From CAWJNF01 sp963844235 (GTDB lineage Bacteria > Actinomycetota > Thermoleophilia > Gaiellales > Gaiellaceae), in the NCBI GenBank assembly GCA_963844235.1, contig CAWJNF010000008.1, positions 248,001 to 312,000 of the forward strand: a stretch of DNA of 64,000 nt, read 5' to 3'. The number at the start of each line of letters is the position of its first letter. Positions within the stretch are counted from its first letter, which is position 1. Below are positions 23,755 through 31,739 of the stretch, in pieces. A program made the position numbers and the translations under genes. The notes under the pieces are model-generated. The model saw only the letters and a program-made list of their open reading frames with translations, was not told the DNA's origin and made no database searches.

Positions 23755-24559
23755 CGGCTGTGCACCTCCTGCGTGCGCTGGGTGGGATCGTGTTGGCGGT
23801 GGTCTCGCGGGCTCGTGTTCGCTACCTCAAGGGCGGGTGACGCTACCGCCGGCGGACGGTCGGCGGCGGGCGGCGGGATGCGTCCGGTCTGAACGAGGCG
23901 GTCGAGCGTCGTGGCGGTGCGGCGGCCGGGCAGTCCGTCGCGGTCGGCGAGGAGCGCTGCGAGGTCGGCGGCAGTGTCGACGTCGCGCCACGGGGCGAGC
24001 AGGCCGACCTCGAGGCCGGCGGCCGCGCAGCGCTCGCGCGTCACCTCGAGCACGTCCGGGGTCGACCAGGGGATGTCCTCGAACGGCGCCGCGTGCGGCG
24101 CGCGCAGGGCGACGAGCCAGTAGCCCCCGTCGAGCCCCGGGCCGAGCACCACGTCGGCGCCGCCCTCGAGCTCGGCGAAGGCCCGGCGGAGCGAGCCCGG
24201 CGGGATGCCGGGGATGTCGGACGAGACGAGCGCCACCGCGTCCGCGCCGGCAAGTGCGGCGGCGGCGCCCGATCGGAGCGCATCCGTCAGCCCTTCTCCG
24301 TCCTGGAGCACGAGCCGCGGGCCGGGACCGGCCAGGGCATGCAGCGCCTCGGCCTCCTCGGGATCCGCGTAGAGGATGCCGACGTCGTCGCTCTCGGCAC
24401 GGCAGGTCTCGAGCGTGTCGAGGAGCATGGCCGGCCGAGCGCGGCTGCCTCTTCCGGGGAGAGCGGCGGGCAGAGGCGCGTCTTCGTGCGCCCGGGCGCG
24501 GGCGCCTTGGCGACGACGAGGACGCGCTCCCCGCGACCGCGAGGCGCCGTCACGCTCAC
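23751..24559 (-). pseudogene. DUF2064 / TIGR04282-type nucleotidyl-glycosyltransferase, frameshifted
   Basis: The N-terminal part (from the GTG at 24559: RVLVVAKAPAPGRTKTRL, then PPLSPEEAAALG) and the rest (MLLDTLETCRA; SSDIPGIPPGSLRRAF; LGPGLDGGYWLVAL; PWSTPDVLEVTRERC) belong to one GT-A fold protein but lie in different frames, the break being at about 24430-24450. An ATG at 24428 could yield a 225-residue product lacking the nucleotide-binding strand. A Pro-rich tail of about 50 residues extends beyond the family end. The GTG overlaps the radical SAM stop by 4 bases (GTGA). TIGR04282 and TIGR04283 genes are regular partners. Confidence 0.78.
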
Positions 24560-25389
24560 CTCACGTTCCGCACGACGTCGTCGCCGGCCGGCAGCTCGGC
24601 GACCGTGGCCAGGAACGCCTCGAGCGATCCCGCGAGCGGGAGCGGCTCGGCCGCCACGCGCAGGTCGACGTCGGTGACGCCATGACGGACGGTGGGCCCG
24701 AACGGATGCAGGAACGCCCCCTCGGCCGTGAGCGTGAGCTCGGGCAGCGCGTCATGGGGCCCGAGGTCGACCCCGAGCCCCTCGACCGCGGCCTTGCCGC
24801 GACGCACGATCGAGCGGACGACGTGATCCTCGTCAGGGATCCCGAGCTCCCGGTGCAGCGTGCAGAGCCGCTCGAGCGCGTCCTCGTCGCGGTGCTCGAC
24901 GGTGGTCGCGATGCGGACGCGGAGCCCATGCTTGCGCAGCCGTCCGATCGCGTCGACGACGTCGCGGAAGTTCCCCTGGCCACGCAGGGCGTCGTTCGTC
25001 TCCGGCTCGGCCGCGTCGAGCGAGAGCTGGAACGCGACGTCCAGCCCCGCGAGCGGGGCGAGCCTGTCGAGCAGCCTCTGGCCGAAGAGGGTTCCGTTCG
25101 TCAGCGCGACCGTCGGGAGGAGCGAGGCGATTTCGGCGAGCGCCTCCGGGAACCAGCGCAGCATGAAGACCTCGCCTCCGGTGATGCCGACGGAGCGAAA
25201 GCCGAGCGCGCGGCCCTGGGCGACCGCGTCCACGAGCCTGTCGCGCGAGAGCTCGCGGCGGTCGGCGATTCGGGGGTGCGACTCGGTCAGGCAGTACGTG
25301 CAGGCGAGGTTGCAGTGGTAGGTCGCATAGAGCCAGAGCCGGTCGCCGGCACGGCCTTCCTCGACGGCTCGGGCGAGCCCTTCGTGCAT
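24556..25389 (-). CDS. Radical SAM protein
   Basis: 277 residues. The Cx3Cx2C motif is at Cys26, Cys30, Cys33 (YHCNLACTYC), for the [4Fe-4S] cluster that cleaves SAM; GITGGEVFML is the SAM-binding GGE motif; LTNGTLF and FQLSLDAAEPETND follow the barrel. No SPASM/twitch Cys cluster is seen in the C-terminal part. First gene of the operon with two glycosyltransferase-type genes, a flavoprotein and DoxX; it likely makes the modification step of that pathway. The ATG at 25389 has AATATT 6 bases before it on the minus strand, a weak leaderless promoter. Confidence 0.85.
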   Translation of the reverse strand: MHEGLARAVEEGRAGDRLWLYATYHCNLACTYCLTESHPRIADRRELSRDRLVDAVAQGRALGFRSVGITGGEVFMLRWFPEALAEIASLLPTVALTNGTLFGQRLLDRLAPLAGLDVAFQLSLDAAEPETNDALRGQGNFRDVVDAIGRLRKHGLRVRIATTVEHRDEDALERLCTLHRELGIPDEDHVVRSIVRRGKAAVEGLGVDLGPHDALPELTLTAEGAFLHPFGPTVRHGVTDVDLRVAAEPLPLAGSLEAFLATVAELPAGDDVVRNVR

Positions 25390-25489
25390 CTGAGCAATAT
25401 TCGCACGAGCGCCTTACGCGGATGTGAACTGGCGGCCCGCAGCTCTGGTGCCGCCGTCGAACCGCCCCGCGGGCAGGCGCCTGACATGT

Positions 25490-25495
25490 GAGAAT
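25490..25495 (+). promoter_or_regulatory. Possible extended -10 box TGTGAGAAT before GTG 25502
   Basis: GAGAAT with an upstream TGTG lies 6 bases before the GTG at 25502, the same spacing as other leaderless starts here, though the first base departs from TAnnnT. Confidence 0.3.
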
Positions 25496-25501
25496 GCGCG
25501 C

Positions 25502-25762
25502 GTGGCGATGAACCCGACGCACGCGATCCGGATCGAGTACTGCGTTCCCTGAGGGGCGGTGCCGAACGCCGTCGGTCTGACGGCTGCGTTGCTCGACCGC
25601 TGGGAGAACGTCATCCGCACCCTCGAGGTCGTGCCCGGCACGGGAGGGATCTTCGACGTCCACGTCAACGGCGAGCTCGTCTTCACGAAGTCGATGCTGG
25701 GGCGCTACCCGGATCCGGAGAACGTCCTACCCCTCGTCGCCGAGCACATCGACGGCCGCTAG
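25502..25762 (+). CDS. Rdx/SelW-type selenoprotein (in-frame TGA read as Sec)
   Basis: From GTG 25502 (or ATG 25508) the frame reads MNPTHAIRIEYCVP, then TGA at 25550-25552, then GAVPNAVGLTAALLDRW and on to VNGELVFTKSMLGRYPDPEN, stopping at 25762: 86 (or 84) residues including Sec at position 17 (15). This is the complete thioredoxin-like SelT/SelW/SelH (Rdx) family pattern: beta strand, redox motif CxxC/CxxU, helix, then GxFDVHVNGELVFTK. The TGA sits exactly at the second redox residue (CVPU). A hairpin with GGTCT loop follows (25568-25584). A frame starting at 25559 would lack the redox motif. Function: probably a small thiol oxidoreductase; the SRPBCC gene follows after 15 bases. Confidence 0.85.
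25568..25584 (+). promoter_or_regulatory. Bacterial SECIS-like hairpin
   Basis: GCCGTC (25568-25573) and GACGGC (25579-25584) form a perfect 6-bp stem with apical loop GGTCT, 15 bases after the TGA. The E. coli fdhF SECIS, bound by SelB, has the same GGUCU loop at nearly the same distance from its UGA. It lies inside the coding frame, as bacterial SECIS elements do. Confidence 0.8.
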
Positions 25763-25777
25763 GCGGAAGCCTCAGGG

Positions 25778-26422
25778 ATGAGGAGGCTGCTCGGCATGTT
25801 GGTCGTCGGCGCCGCGCTGGCCGCGATCTACCGGCGCCTCCTGCGCGAGCCGGTCCTCAACTGGGGCGCGACCACCGAGGAGGCCGCGCGAAGTCTCCCC
25901 GGAGACGAGCTGCTCGAGCACGCCGACATCGTCGCGACGCGGGCGATCACGGTGGACGCGCCGGCCTCGGCGATCTGGCCCTGGCTCGTCCAGATGGGGC
26001 CGGGCCGCGGCGGCGCCTACACGTACGACTGGATCGAGAACCTCTTCGGCCTCGAGATGCACAGCGCCGAGGAGATCCTGCCCGAGTTCCAGCACCTGGA
26101 GGTCGGCGAGGTGCTCCGCAGCCCCAACGGCGAGATGGGCATGCGGGTCGAGATCCTCGAGCCGGAGCGCGTGCTTTCGTCCCGCTCCGAGGACGGCGCC
26201 TGGGTCTGGACGTTCGTCCTCGAGGAGCAGCACGGCGGGACGCGGCTGCTCAGCCGCAACCGCATCCGCGTCGGCGGCTCGCTCGGCGGGCGTCTGGCGA
26301 TGCTGGCGATGGAGCCCGGGTCGCTCGTGATGGAGCGCAAGATGCTGCGCGGGATCAGGGAACGCGCCGAGCGGCTCAGCGGGGCGCAGCCGCCGCCGTC
26401 ACCCGACAGTCAGCCGAGGTAG
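25778..26422 (+). CDS. SRPBCC-family protein with N-terminal membrane anchor
   Basis: 214 residues. A short hydrophobic N-terminus (MRRLLGMLVVGAALAAIYRR) may anchor it, then a START/SRPBCC-like fold (about 50-180: TRAITVDAPASAIWPWLVQM, GAYTYDWIENLFG, WTFVLEEQHGGTRLLSRNR). Such folds bind hydrophobic ligands or act as cyclases/chaperones; the ligand is unknown. Starts 15 bases after the selenoprotein stop and is probably co-transcribed with it. Convergent with the amidohydrolase gene: the two stop regions overlap by 13 bases. Confidence 0.75.
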   Translation: MRRLLGMLVVGAALAAIYRRLLREPVLNWGATTEEAARSLPGDELLEHADIVATRAITVDAPASAIWPWLVQMGPGRGGAYTYDWIENLFGLEMHSAEEILPEFQHLEVGEVLRSPNGEMGMRVEILEPERVLSSRSEDGAWVWTFVLEEQHGGTRLLSRNRIRVGGSLGGRLAMLAMEPGSLVMERKMLRGIRERAERLSGAQPPPSPDSQPR

Positions 26423-27537
26423 AGCCCGCGGGCGTTCCCGGCGAGGATCGCCTCGGCCGCGTCCTCGGCCTCGGCGGCGGTCAGGGCGCCGGCCGCATGC
26501 AGCTCGCCGAGAGCAGCACCCAGCGTGGCTCGGGCTCGCCGGGCGCCGAGCCAGACGTGCTCGGCGAGCCCGGCGGCGTCGCTCGAGGCCTGGAGACGGG
26601 AGATCGGCGCGATCGCGAGCGCCTCGCGCCACGTATCGACGAGCGCGGCGAAGCCGAGTGGGGGAATGCAGGTCGCCACGTCCAGGTACACGTGCGGGTA
26701 CACGGCCGCGAGCCACGCCCCCTCACGCGCGTACGGATAGGCGCCGTGGAGCAGGACGAGCGGTACCCCGTTCGCCGCGCCGCTCTCGAGCAGCCAGCGC
26801 AGCTCCAGCGGGTTGGCGAGGCGCAGGTCGATGTCCGGGTCGCCGTAGCCGGCGTGCAGCTGCATCGGCAGTGCCTGCCGGCGCGCGGCGCCGAGCGATC
26901 GGACGAGCAGGAAGTCCAGCAGCGGCTTTTCCACGAGCCGGGTCGCGCCGCGACCGTGCTCGCGCTCGAACCCGACCCGCGCCTCCTCGAGCGAGGCGGG
27001 CTCGACGGCGAGCCCGCTGCGGTAGGCGATGATGCTCTTCAGGCCCGCGTGCCCGGCAGCTCGAGCGCCCTCGACCCGCTCGTCGAAGGCGTCGAGGAAC
27101 TGGTCGAAGCTGGAGACGAGGCCGGTCAGCTCGCCCGCCACCTGCTCGATGCGCAGCAGCGTCGCGACCGGTACGCCTGCCGCCGCTCCCAGCTCGTCCG
27201 GCAAGAGCGCGAGCTCGGGAGGCGGGAAGCCGGTATCGACGACGAGCGCCTCGACGTCGGCCGCGCCGACGATCCGGCGCGCCCACTCGGCGACCTCGTG
27301 AGTGGCGATCGCGGCGATCACCGACTCCTCGTCGTCGCCGCAGCCGAGCTCCGCCGCCAGCTCGTGGACGGCCCAGCGGTAAGCGGTCAGGCCGGCGGCG
27401 AGGTAGGCATCCTCCCGCTGGCCCTCGTACCACAGCCAGCGATAGCCGTCGAGGTCGGACGGAATCTCCCTGAGCGGCGCGTGGAGATGACCGTCGAGGA
27501 CGGGAAGCGCCGACAGGTCGACCGTTGGACTCGTCAC
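26410..27537 (-). CDS. Amidohydrolase-family protein (FluG N-terminal-like)
   Basis: 375 residues from a GTG at 27537 that overlaps the previous stop (GTGA). TIM-barrel metal-dependent hydrolase: LDGHLHAPL near the N-terminus (HxH-like ligands), KSIIAYR (Lys after a barrel strand), MQLHAGYGDPD, LLHGAYPYAREGAWLA, YLDVATCIP, and a final SSDAAGLAEHVWLG. These match the amidohydrolase half of FluG-like proteins. An apparent longer frame reaching 28419 is only read-through into the preceding gene. Second of two amidohydrolases behind a glutamine synthetase homologue. Confidence 0.83.
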   Translation of the reverse strand: MTSPTVDLSALPVLDGHLHAPLREIPSDLDGYRWLWYEGQREDAYLAAGLTAYRWAVHELAAELGCGDDEESVIAAIATHEVAEWARRIVGAADVEALVVDTGFPPPELALLPDELGAAAGVPVATLLRIEQVAGELTGLVSSFDQFLDAFDERVEGARAAGHAGLKSIIAYRSGLAVEPASLEEARVGFEREHGRGATRLVEKPLLDFLLVRSLGAARRQALPMQLHAGYGDPDIDLRLANPLELRWLLESGAANGVPLVLLHGAYPYAREGAWLAAVYPHVYLDVATCIPPLGFAALVDTWREALAIAPISRLQASSDAAGLAEHVWLGARRARATLGAALGELHAAGALTAAEAEDAAEAILAGNARGLYLG

Positions 27538-28685
27538 GCGGCTCCCAGTATGAGCGAGTCCGATAGCTCGACGAGCCTGAAGGTCTGCCACGAGAGCGAG
27601 AGAATCTCCTCCCGGCTGCCGGCCTCGAGCTCGTGGCGCCAGCAGGCCTCGGCGAGCGCGAGCAGGGAGGCTGCCTCGGCCAGCGCCTCGTCTTCCTCGG
27701 TGCGCACCGTCTGGGCGGCGAGGCGCAGCAGCCCGATCAGGTCGGGCTGACGGTGCCAGACAAGCGGGATCGCCATTACGAGGTACTCGTGGGCGCGCAG
27801 GAGGTCGAGCGGGATCGGCCGCTCGGCCGAACGCAGCGGCGGGGAGAGCCGCTTCGCCGGGAGGCCCTTCGCGACCCGTGCGGCGTTGTGCCAGAGAGCG
27901 GCGGCCGCCTCGTCCGGACCGCCGCCGGCGCTCGCGAGCGCGAGCAGGAGCTTGGCCAGCGAGCCGGTGATCGTGTAGTAGGGCGCGTCCGTGCCGAAGA
28001 CGAGCTGCTCGGGCGCGGCCAGCGTCAGCAGCGCATGGACGTCGAGCGCGTTCCAGACCGACGTGTCGAACACCAGGCCGGGCCACCCGGCGAGCGACTC
28101 GAAGAGCCGGTGCATGTCGGCGATCGCTGCGTGCGCCAGGATCACCTGGGCTTGCGGATGTTGCTCGACGAGCGCGCCGAGCTGCGAGGCGAGCGGAGCA
28201 AGGCCGCGACCTGCATGGAGCAGGATCGGGACACGGCGTTCGGCGGCGAGCGCGAACGCGGCGCGCAGGTCGGGATGGGAGACGTCGAAGACGCCGTCCG
28301 TCGGGTGGAGCTTGATGCCGGCCGCGCCGCGGTCGAGCGCGCGCTCGAGCTCTGCGGCAAAGCCGTCTCCCGGCTCGGAGCGACAGAACGGGACGAGTCT
28401 CCCGGCCGTTGCGACGCACTGGTCGAGGAGCTCGTCGTTCAGCGCGGGATACGCGTCTCGGCTGGGCGCGCGAAACGGGACGACGAAGGCTCGCTCGACG
28501 CTGTATCGGGCCATCTCCTGGAGGAGCTCAGCCGGCTCCAGGCGAGAGCCGTCGGCATCGCGGCCGAGGTGCGCGTGCGCGTTCCATACGGGCTGACCGG
28601 GCGGGACGAGGGGCGCGACGAAGCGCTCGTGTACCCGCTGCAGCGCCTCGTGCGCCAGCTCAACGACTGCAGCCTCGCCGCCCAT
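27534..28685 (-). CDS. Amidohydrolase-family protein
   Basis: 383 residues. Amidohydrolase_2 (ACMSD-like) pattern: VWNAHAHLGRDADG with HxH at about 36-38, GIKLHPTDGVFDVSHPDL, ILLHAGRGLAPLA, VILAHAAIADMH, VFDTSVWN, and LVFGTDAPYY with the metal-binding Asp. The C-terminal 110 residues (after about 275) form an added helical region. Its ATG shares one base with the stop of the glutamine synthetase-like gene (TGATG). Together with that gene it recreates the FluG domain pair as separate proteins. Confidence 0.83.
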   Translation of the reverse strand: MGGEAAVVELAHEALQRVHERFVAPLVPPGQPVWNAHAHLGRDADGSRLEPAELLQEMARYSVERAFVVPFRAPSRDAYPALNDELLDQCVATAGRLVPFCRSEPGDGFAAELERALDRGAAGIKLHPTDGVFDVSHPDLRAAFALAAERRVPILLHAGRGLAPLASQLGALVEQHPQAQVILAHAAIADMHRLFESLAGWPGLVFDTSVWNALDVHALLTLAAPEQLVFGTDAPYYTITGSLAKLLLALASAGGGPDEAAAALWHNAARVAKGLPAKRLSPPLRSAERPIPLDLLRAHEYLVMAIPLVWHRQPDLIGLLRLAAQTVRTEEDEALAEAASLLALAEACWRHELEAGSREEILSLSWQTFRLVELSDSLILGAA

Positions 28686-30031
28686 CAGTAGCGCCAGCGG
28701 TAGTACGCGGAGAGCTCGTCGTCGGCCAGCTCGCTCGTCGTCGCCGCCTCGGCGCGGCGGACGGCGACGACGGCCCCGTGTAGCTCCTCACCGAGCGCAC
28801 GCCGCATGGTCTCCGAGCCCTCGAGGGCGGCCGCAGCCGCCTCGGGGTCTCCGGGAAGTGGCACGAGCTCGAGCCGGTCGCGCTCCCCGGCCGGGAGCGT
28901 GGCCGGATCGACGGCGACCGGAGACGGGAGCTCGGCGCCGCGCTCGATCCCGTCGAGGCCGGCTGCGATGGCGGCGGCGGCGACGACGTAGGGGTTCCCG
29001 GAGGAGTCGAGCGGCTTCAGCTCCACGTTCGCCGCTCCGGGGCGCAGAGCCCTCGAGCCGGGGATGTAGCGCAGCGGCGCCTCCCGGTTCTCCACTCCCC
29101 AGCACCGATACGCACCCGTCCAGCGCGTGGGGCCGAGGCGGTGGTAGGAAAGCGGGCTCGCACAGCCGAGAGCCACCAGACCGGGTAGCTCGCGAAGCAT
29201 TCCTGCGAGGAACGCGCGTCCCGACGGGTCGCTGGGAGCCCCGTCCTCTCCCGGGCCGAGCAGGTTCGCGTCCCCGCGCCAGAGGCTGACGTGCAGGTGG
29301 CAGCCGTTGCCGACCATGCCCGGGTAGGTGAGCGGCGAGAACGAGGCTCGGAGGCCTGTCGCCCTGGCGGCGCCGTGGATGACGTGGCGGGCGAGGACGC
29401 AGTGGTCCGCCGCCTGGAGCGGGCCCGTAGCCGGGAGGGATGCCTCGAGCTGCCCGGGCGAGTACTCGGCGTGGACCTGCTGGGCGGCGATGCCGTGGAG
29501 CGCGAGCCTCGCTGCGACGGCGGCCAGGTGCTCGCCCGCGTCGCCCAGCGCGACGGCGCTGTAGGCCGGCCCGTCGTGCACGGGGACGCCGGCGGCGTCC
29601 TCGGCGTACCACTCGAGCTCGAAGGCGAGGCGCAGCTCGAAGCCGCGGGCGGCAGCCGCGTCGACCGTACGACGCAGGAGGGCACGCGGGCACAGGGGCC
29701 AGACCTCGCCCTCCTGGTCACGCTGGTCGGCCGGCGCCCAGCCCCAGCCGTCCACGCCTCCAGCCAGCGCGTCGAGATCGGGCACGAGGCGCAGGTCGCC
29801 GACGGGCAGCGAGAGCTCGCCCGCCGGCGCGATGGCGTCGTTCCCCGTGAACACTCCGAGCACCCGCGGCGAGCCGACGCCCGCCACCAGCGCCCGCGGA
29901 AGCGCCTCGGCCGGCACCGCCTTCGCCCGTGCGATGCCCGCATTGTCGACGAACGAGAGCGCCACGACCTCGATCCCGCGCCGAGCGAGCCTATCCAGAA
30001 GTTCCCGGTCCGCCGCCCCGCCCTCGGCCAC
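28685..30031 (-). CDS. Glutamine synthetase-like ligase (FluG C-terminal / gamma-glutamyl-amide type)
   Basis: 448 residues. N-terminal beta-grasp (about 15-110; VVALSFVDNAGIARAKAVP), then the catalytic domain: metal-binding ELEWYAE, HAEYSPGQLEAS, GNGCHLHVSL, the Arg in ENREAPLRYIP, and VELKPLDSSGNPYV. Shorter sequence motifs than GlnA; no adenylylation-site Tyr loop is evident. Such proteins ligate glutamate or a related acid to ammonia or amines. Placed first in a three-gene unit with two amidohydrolases, suggesting a ligase/hydrolase pathway for an amide. The GTG at 30031 follows TAAGCT by 6 bases. Confidence 0.85.
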   Translation of the reverse strand: MAEGGAADRELLDRLARRGIEVVALSFVDNAGIARAKAVPAEALPRALVAGVGSPRVLGVFTGNDAIAPAGELSLPVGDLRLVPDLDALAGGVDGWGWAPADQRDQEGEVWPLCPRALLRRTVDAAAARGFELRLAFELEWYAEDAAGVPVHDGPAYSAVALGDAGEHLAAVAARLALHGIAAQQVHAEYSPGQLEASLPATGPLQAADHCVLARHVIHGAARATGLRASFSPLTYPGMVGNGCHLHVSLWRGDANLLGPGEDGAPSDPSGRAFLAGMLRELPGLVALGCASPLSYHRLGPTRWTGAYRCWGVENREAPLRYIPGSRALRPGAANVELKPLDSSGNPYVVAAAAIAAGLDGIERGAELPSPVAVDPATLPAGERDRLELVPLPGDPEAAAAALEGSETMRRALGEELHGAVVAVRRAEAATTSELADDELSAYYRWRY

Positions 30032-30037
30032 GGCGCA

Positions 30038-30043
30038 AGCTTA
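30038..30043 (-). promoter_or_regulatory. -10 box TAAGCT, leaderless start for the glutamine synthetase-like gene
   Basis: On the minus strand TAAGCT is followed by TGCGCC and GTG (30031). Its first three bases are also the TAA stop codon of the upstream ROK gene. Confidence 0.5.
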
Positions 30044-31006
30044 GGACGGCTCGCCTCGCCGCCCAGCGTTGTGAAGCGTCTGGCTCCGACGGGAGTCCCG
30101 CGTCCCCAGGACCGCCAGGGCCGCCCCCACCATGCCCGCATCGGGTCCGAACGTCGCCTGCAGGAACGGGGTAGTCCGCGCCGCCTCGTACCACGTCTGC
30201 TCGCGGGCCGCGGCCACGAGGGCGTGCCAGAAGCTCCCGCCGGCACAGCCGAGGCCGCCGCCGACCACGACCGCCGCGGGGTCGAGCAGGTTGACGAGGA
30301 GGCCGACACCGACGCCGACGAGCCGGCCGGCGCGCTCGGCCACCGCGACGGCCCGCGGGTCTCCCGCGGCCGCCGCCGCGAGCACGTCTTCTGCACGCTC
30401 GGCGTGGCCGCCGAGATTGCGAAAGTCGCGTACCAGAGAGGGGCCGCCGGCTGCCTCCTCGAGCACGAGCGACGCGTCGGCGCCGCACGCCTCGCAGGGC
30501 ACGGTGAGCGTGCCGCTGCCGAGCAGGATCGCGGCGCCGCGGGCGCCCGTGTACGGCATGCCGCCCGAGACCAGGCTGTAGCTGATTCCGGTCCCGACCC
30601 CGATGTAGGCGAACGGGTCGAAGGGGCGGCCGGCGCCGAGCGACGCCTCGGCGAGCGCTGCCGCGCGGACGTCCGACTCGATCACGGCCGGTCCGATGTG
30701 GGAGAAGGCGGACGCCACGGGAAGCCCTCGCCATCCGATGACCGCGTCCGTGACGATGCGACCGTCGAGATCGACGAGCTCCGGCACGCCGACGCCCACG
30801 CCCGCCAGCGTGACGGCGCGGTCGTGAGCCTCGTGCTCCAGCTCCTCCGCCAGCCGCACGGCATCGGCGAGCACCTCGTTCCCGGGCCGCTCCGGTCGGG
30901 TCGGGATGGTACGACGCTCGAGAATCTCGCCGCTCGACCCCGAGACGAGGCCGGCGGCGATCTTCGTGCCGCCGACGTCGACTCCGATCGCGGCGACGTC
31001 AGCCAT
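30041..31006 (-). CDS. ROK-family sugar kinase
   Basis: 321 residues. ATP-binding IGVDVGGTKIAAGLV at about 7-21; the catalytic Asp in ESDVRAAALAEA; GVGTGISYSLV. The family zinc motif CxCGxxGCxE is degenerate: only CEACG remains (about 174-178), followed by ADASLVLEE. No HTH domain, so it is a kinase, not a repressor. Next to a NagB-like deaminase, which suggests an amino sugar such as glucosamine or N-acetylglucosamine as substrate (inference). Its ATG overlaps the nagB-like stop by 8 bases. Confidence 0.85.
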   Translation of the reverse strand: MADVAAIGVDVGGTKIAAGLVSGSSGEILERRTIPTRPERPGNEVLADAVRLAEELEHEAHDRAVTLAGVGVGVPELVDLDGRIVTDAVIGWRGLPVASAFSHIGPAVIESDVRAAALAEASLGAGRPFDPFAYIGVGTGISYSLVSGGMPYTGARGAAILLGSGTLTVPCEACGADASLVLEEAAGGPSLVRDFRNLGGHAERAEDVLAAAAAGDPRAVAVAERAGRLVGVGVGLLVNLLDPAAVVVGGGLGCAGGSFWHALVAAAREQTWYEAARTTPFLQATFGPDAGMVGAALAVLGTRDSRRSQTLHNAGRRGEPS

Positions 31007-31739
31007 CGAGTTCTGCGCCCGCGACGCGCGACAGAGCGGAGGCGCCAGCCTCGTCGAGGAAGACGCGCGTGTCGGGATGGCGCTGGAGGAACGAGGCCGG
31101 GCAGTCGGCGCTCACCGGGCCTTCCACCGTGGCCCGCACGGCGTCTGCCTTCTGCGCGCCGAACGCGACGAGGAGCACCCGCCGCGCCGAGAGCACGGTG
31201 CGAAGGCCGACGGTGACGCCGACGGACGGCGCGTACGTCCCGCCGAACCACTCCCGGTTCGCCTCTACCGAGACGGGCTCGAGCTCGACGAGCCGCCCTT
31301 CCGAGTCGCCGCCGCTGCCGGGCTCGTTGAAGCCGAGGTGGCCGTTACGGCCGAGGCCGAGCACGATCACGTCGAGCCCGCCGGCGTCGTCCAGGAGCTG
31401 CTCGTGGCGACGGAGGCTCGCGATCGCCTCAGACGCGACGGGGCTGATCGCGTGGTACCGCGCAGGCGGGATGCCCCAGGCGTCGGCGACGGTCGCGCGG
31501 AGGAGGTTTCCGCAGGTTCGCGGCTCGTCGGCAGGGACGCCGACGTACTCGTCGAGGGTGAAGATCGAGAGGCGGCGGAGGTCTAGCCCGCGCTCACCGA
31601 TGTGGCGATAGAGACCGAGGGGCGACCCGCCCCCCGCGACCATGACGGTGCGCACGGCCGGATTCTCGAGCCATGTGGCGAGACAGTCGGCGGCCGCGGC
31701 GCTCGCGTCTTCCGGATCGCGATGGATCGAGACGTCCAT
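30999..31739 (-). CDS. Glucosamine-6-phosphate deaminase / 6-phosphogluconolactonase-family protein (NagB-like)
   Basis: 246 residues from an ATG at 31739. GGGSPLGLYRHI (phosphate loop), FTLDEYVGVP with the catalytic Asp of the LDEY motif, VLGLGRNGHLGFNEPGS with the catalytic His/Glu region, and VGVTVGLRTVLSARRVLL. These favour NagB over the lactonase. NagB converts glucosamine-6-phosphate to fructose-6-phosphate and ammonia. With the ROK kinase it could form a short amino-sugar route. Its first 157 bases lie inside the 3' part of the methyltransferase frame. Confidence 0.85.
   Translation of the reverse strand: MDVSIHRDPEDASAAAADCLATWLENPAVRTVMVAGGGSPLGLYRHIGERGLDLRRLSIFTLDEYVGVPADEPRTCGNLLRATVADAWGIPPARYHAISPVASEAIASLRRHEQLLDDAGGLDVIVLGLGRNGHLGFNEPGSGGDSEGRLVELEPVSVEANREWFGGTYAPSVGVTVGLRTVLSARRVLLVAFGAQKADAVRATVEGPVSADCPASFLQRHPDTRVFLDEAGASALSRVAGAELDG

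Noticed and set aside
26410..28419. One 669-residue protein covering both amidohydrolases
   Set aside because: The N-terminal half of that frame is Arg/Pro-rich nonsense lying over the real gene at 27534-28685; the real protein starts at GTG 27537.
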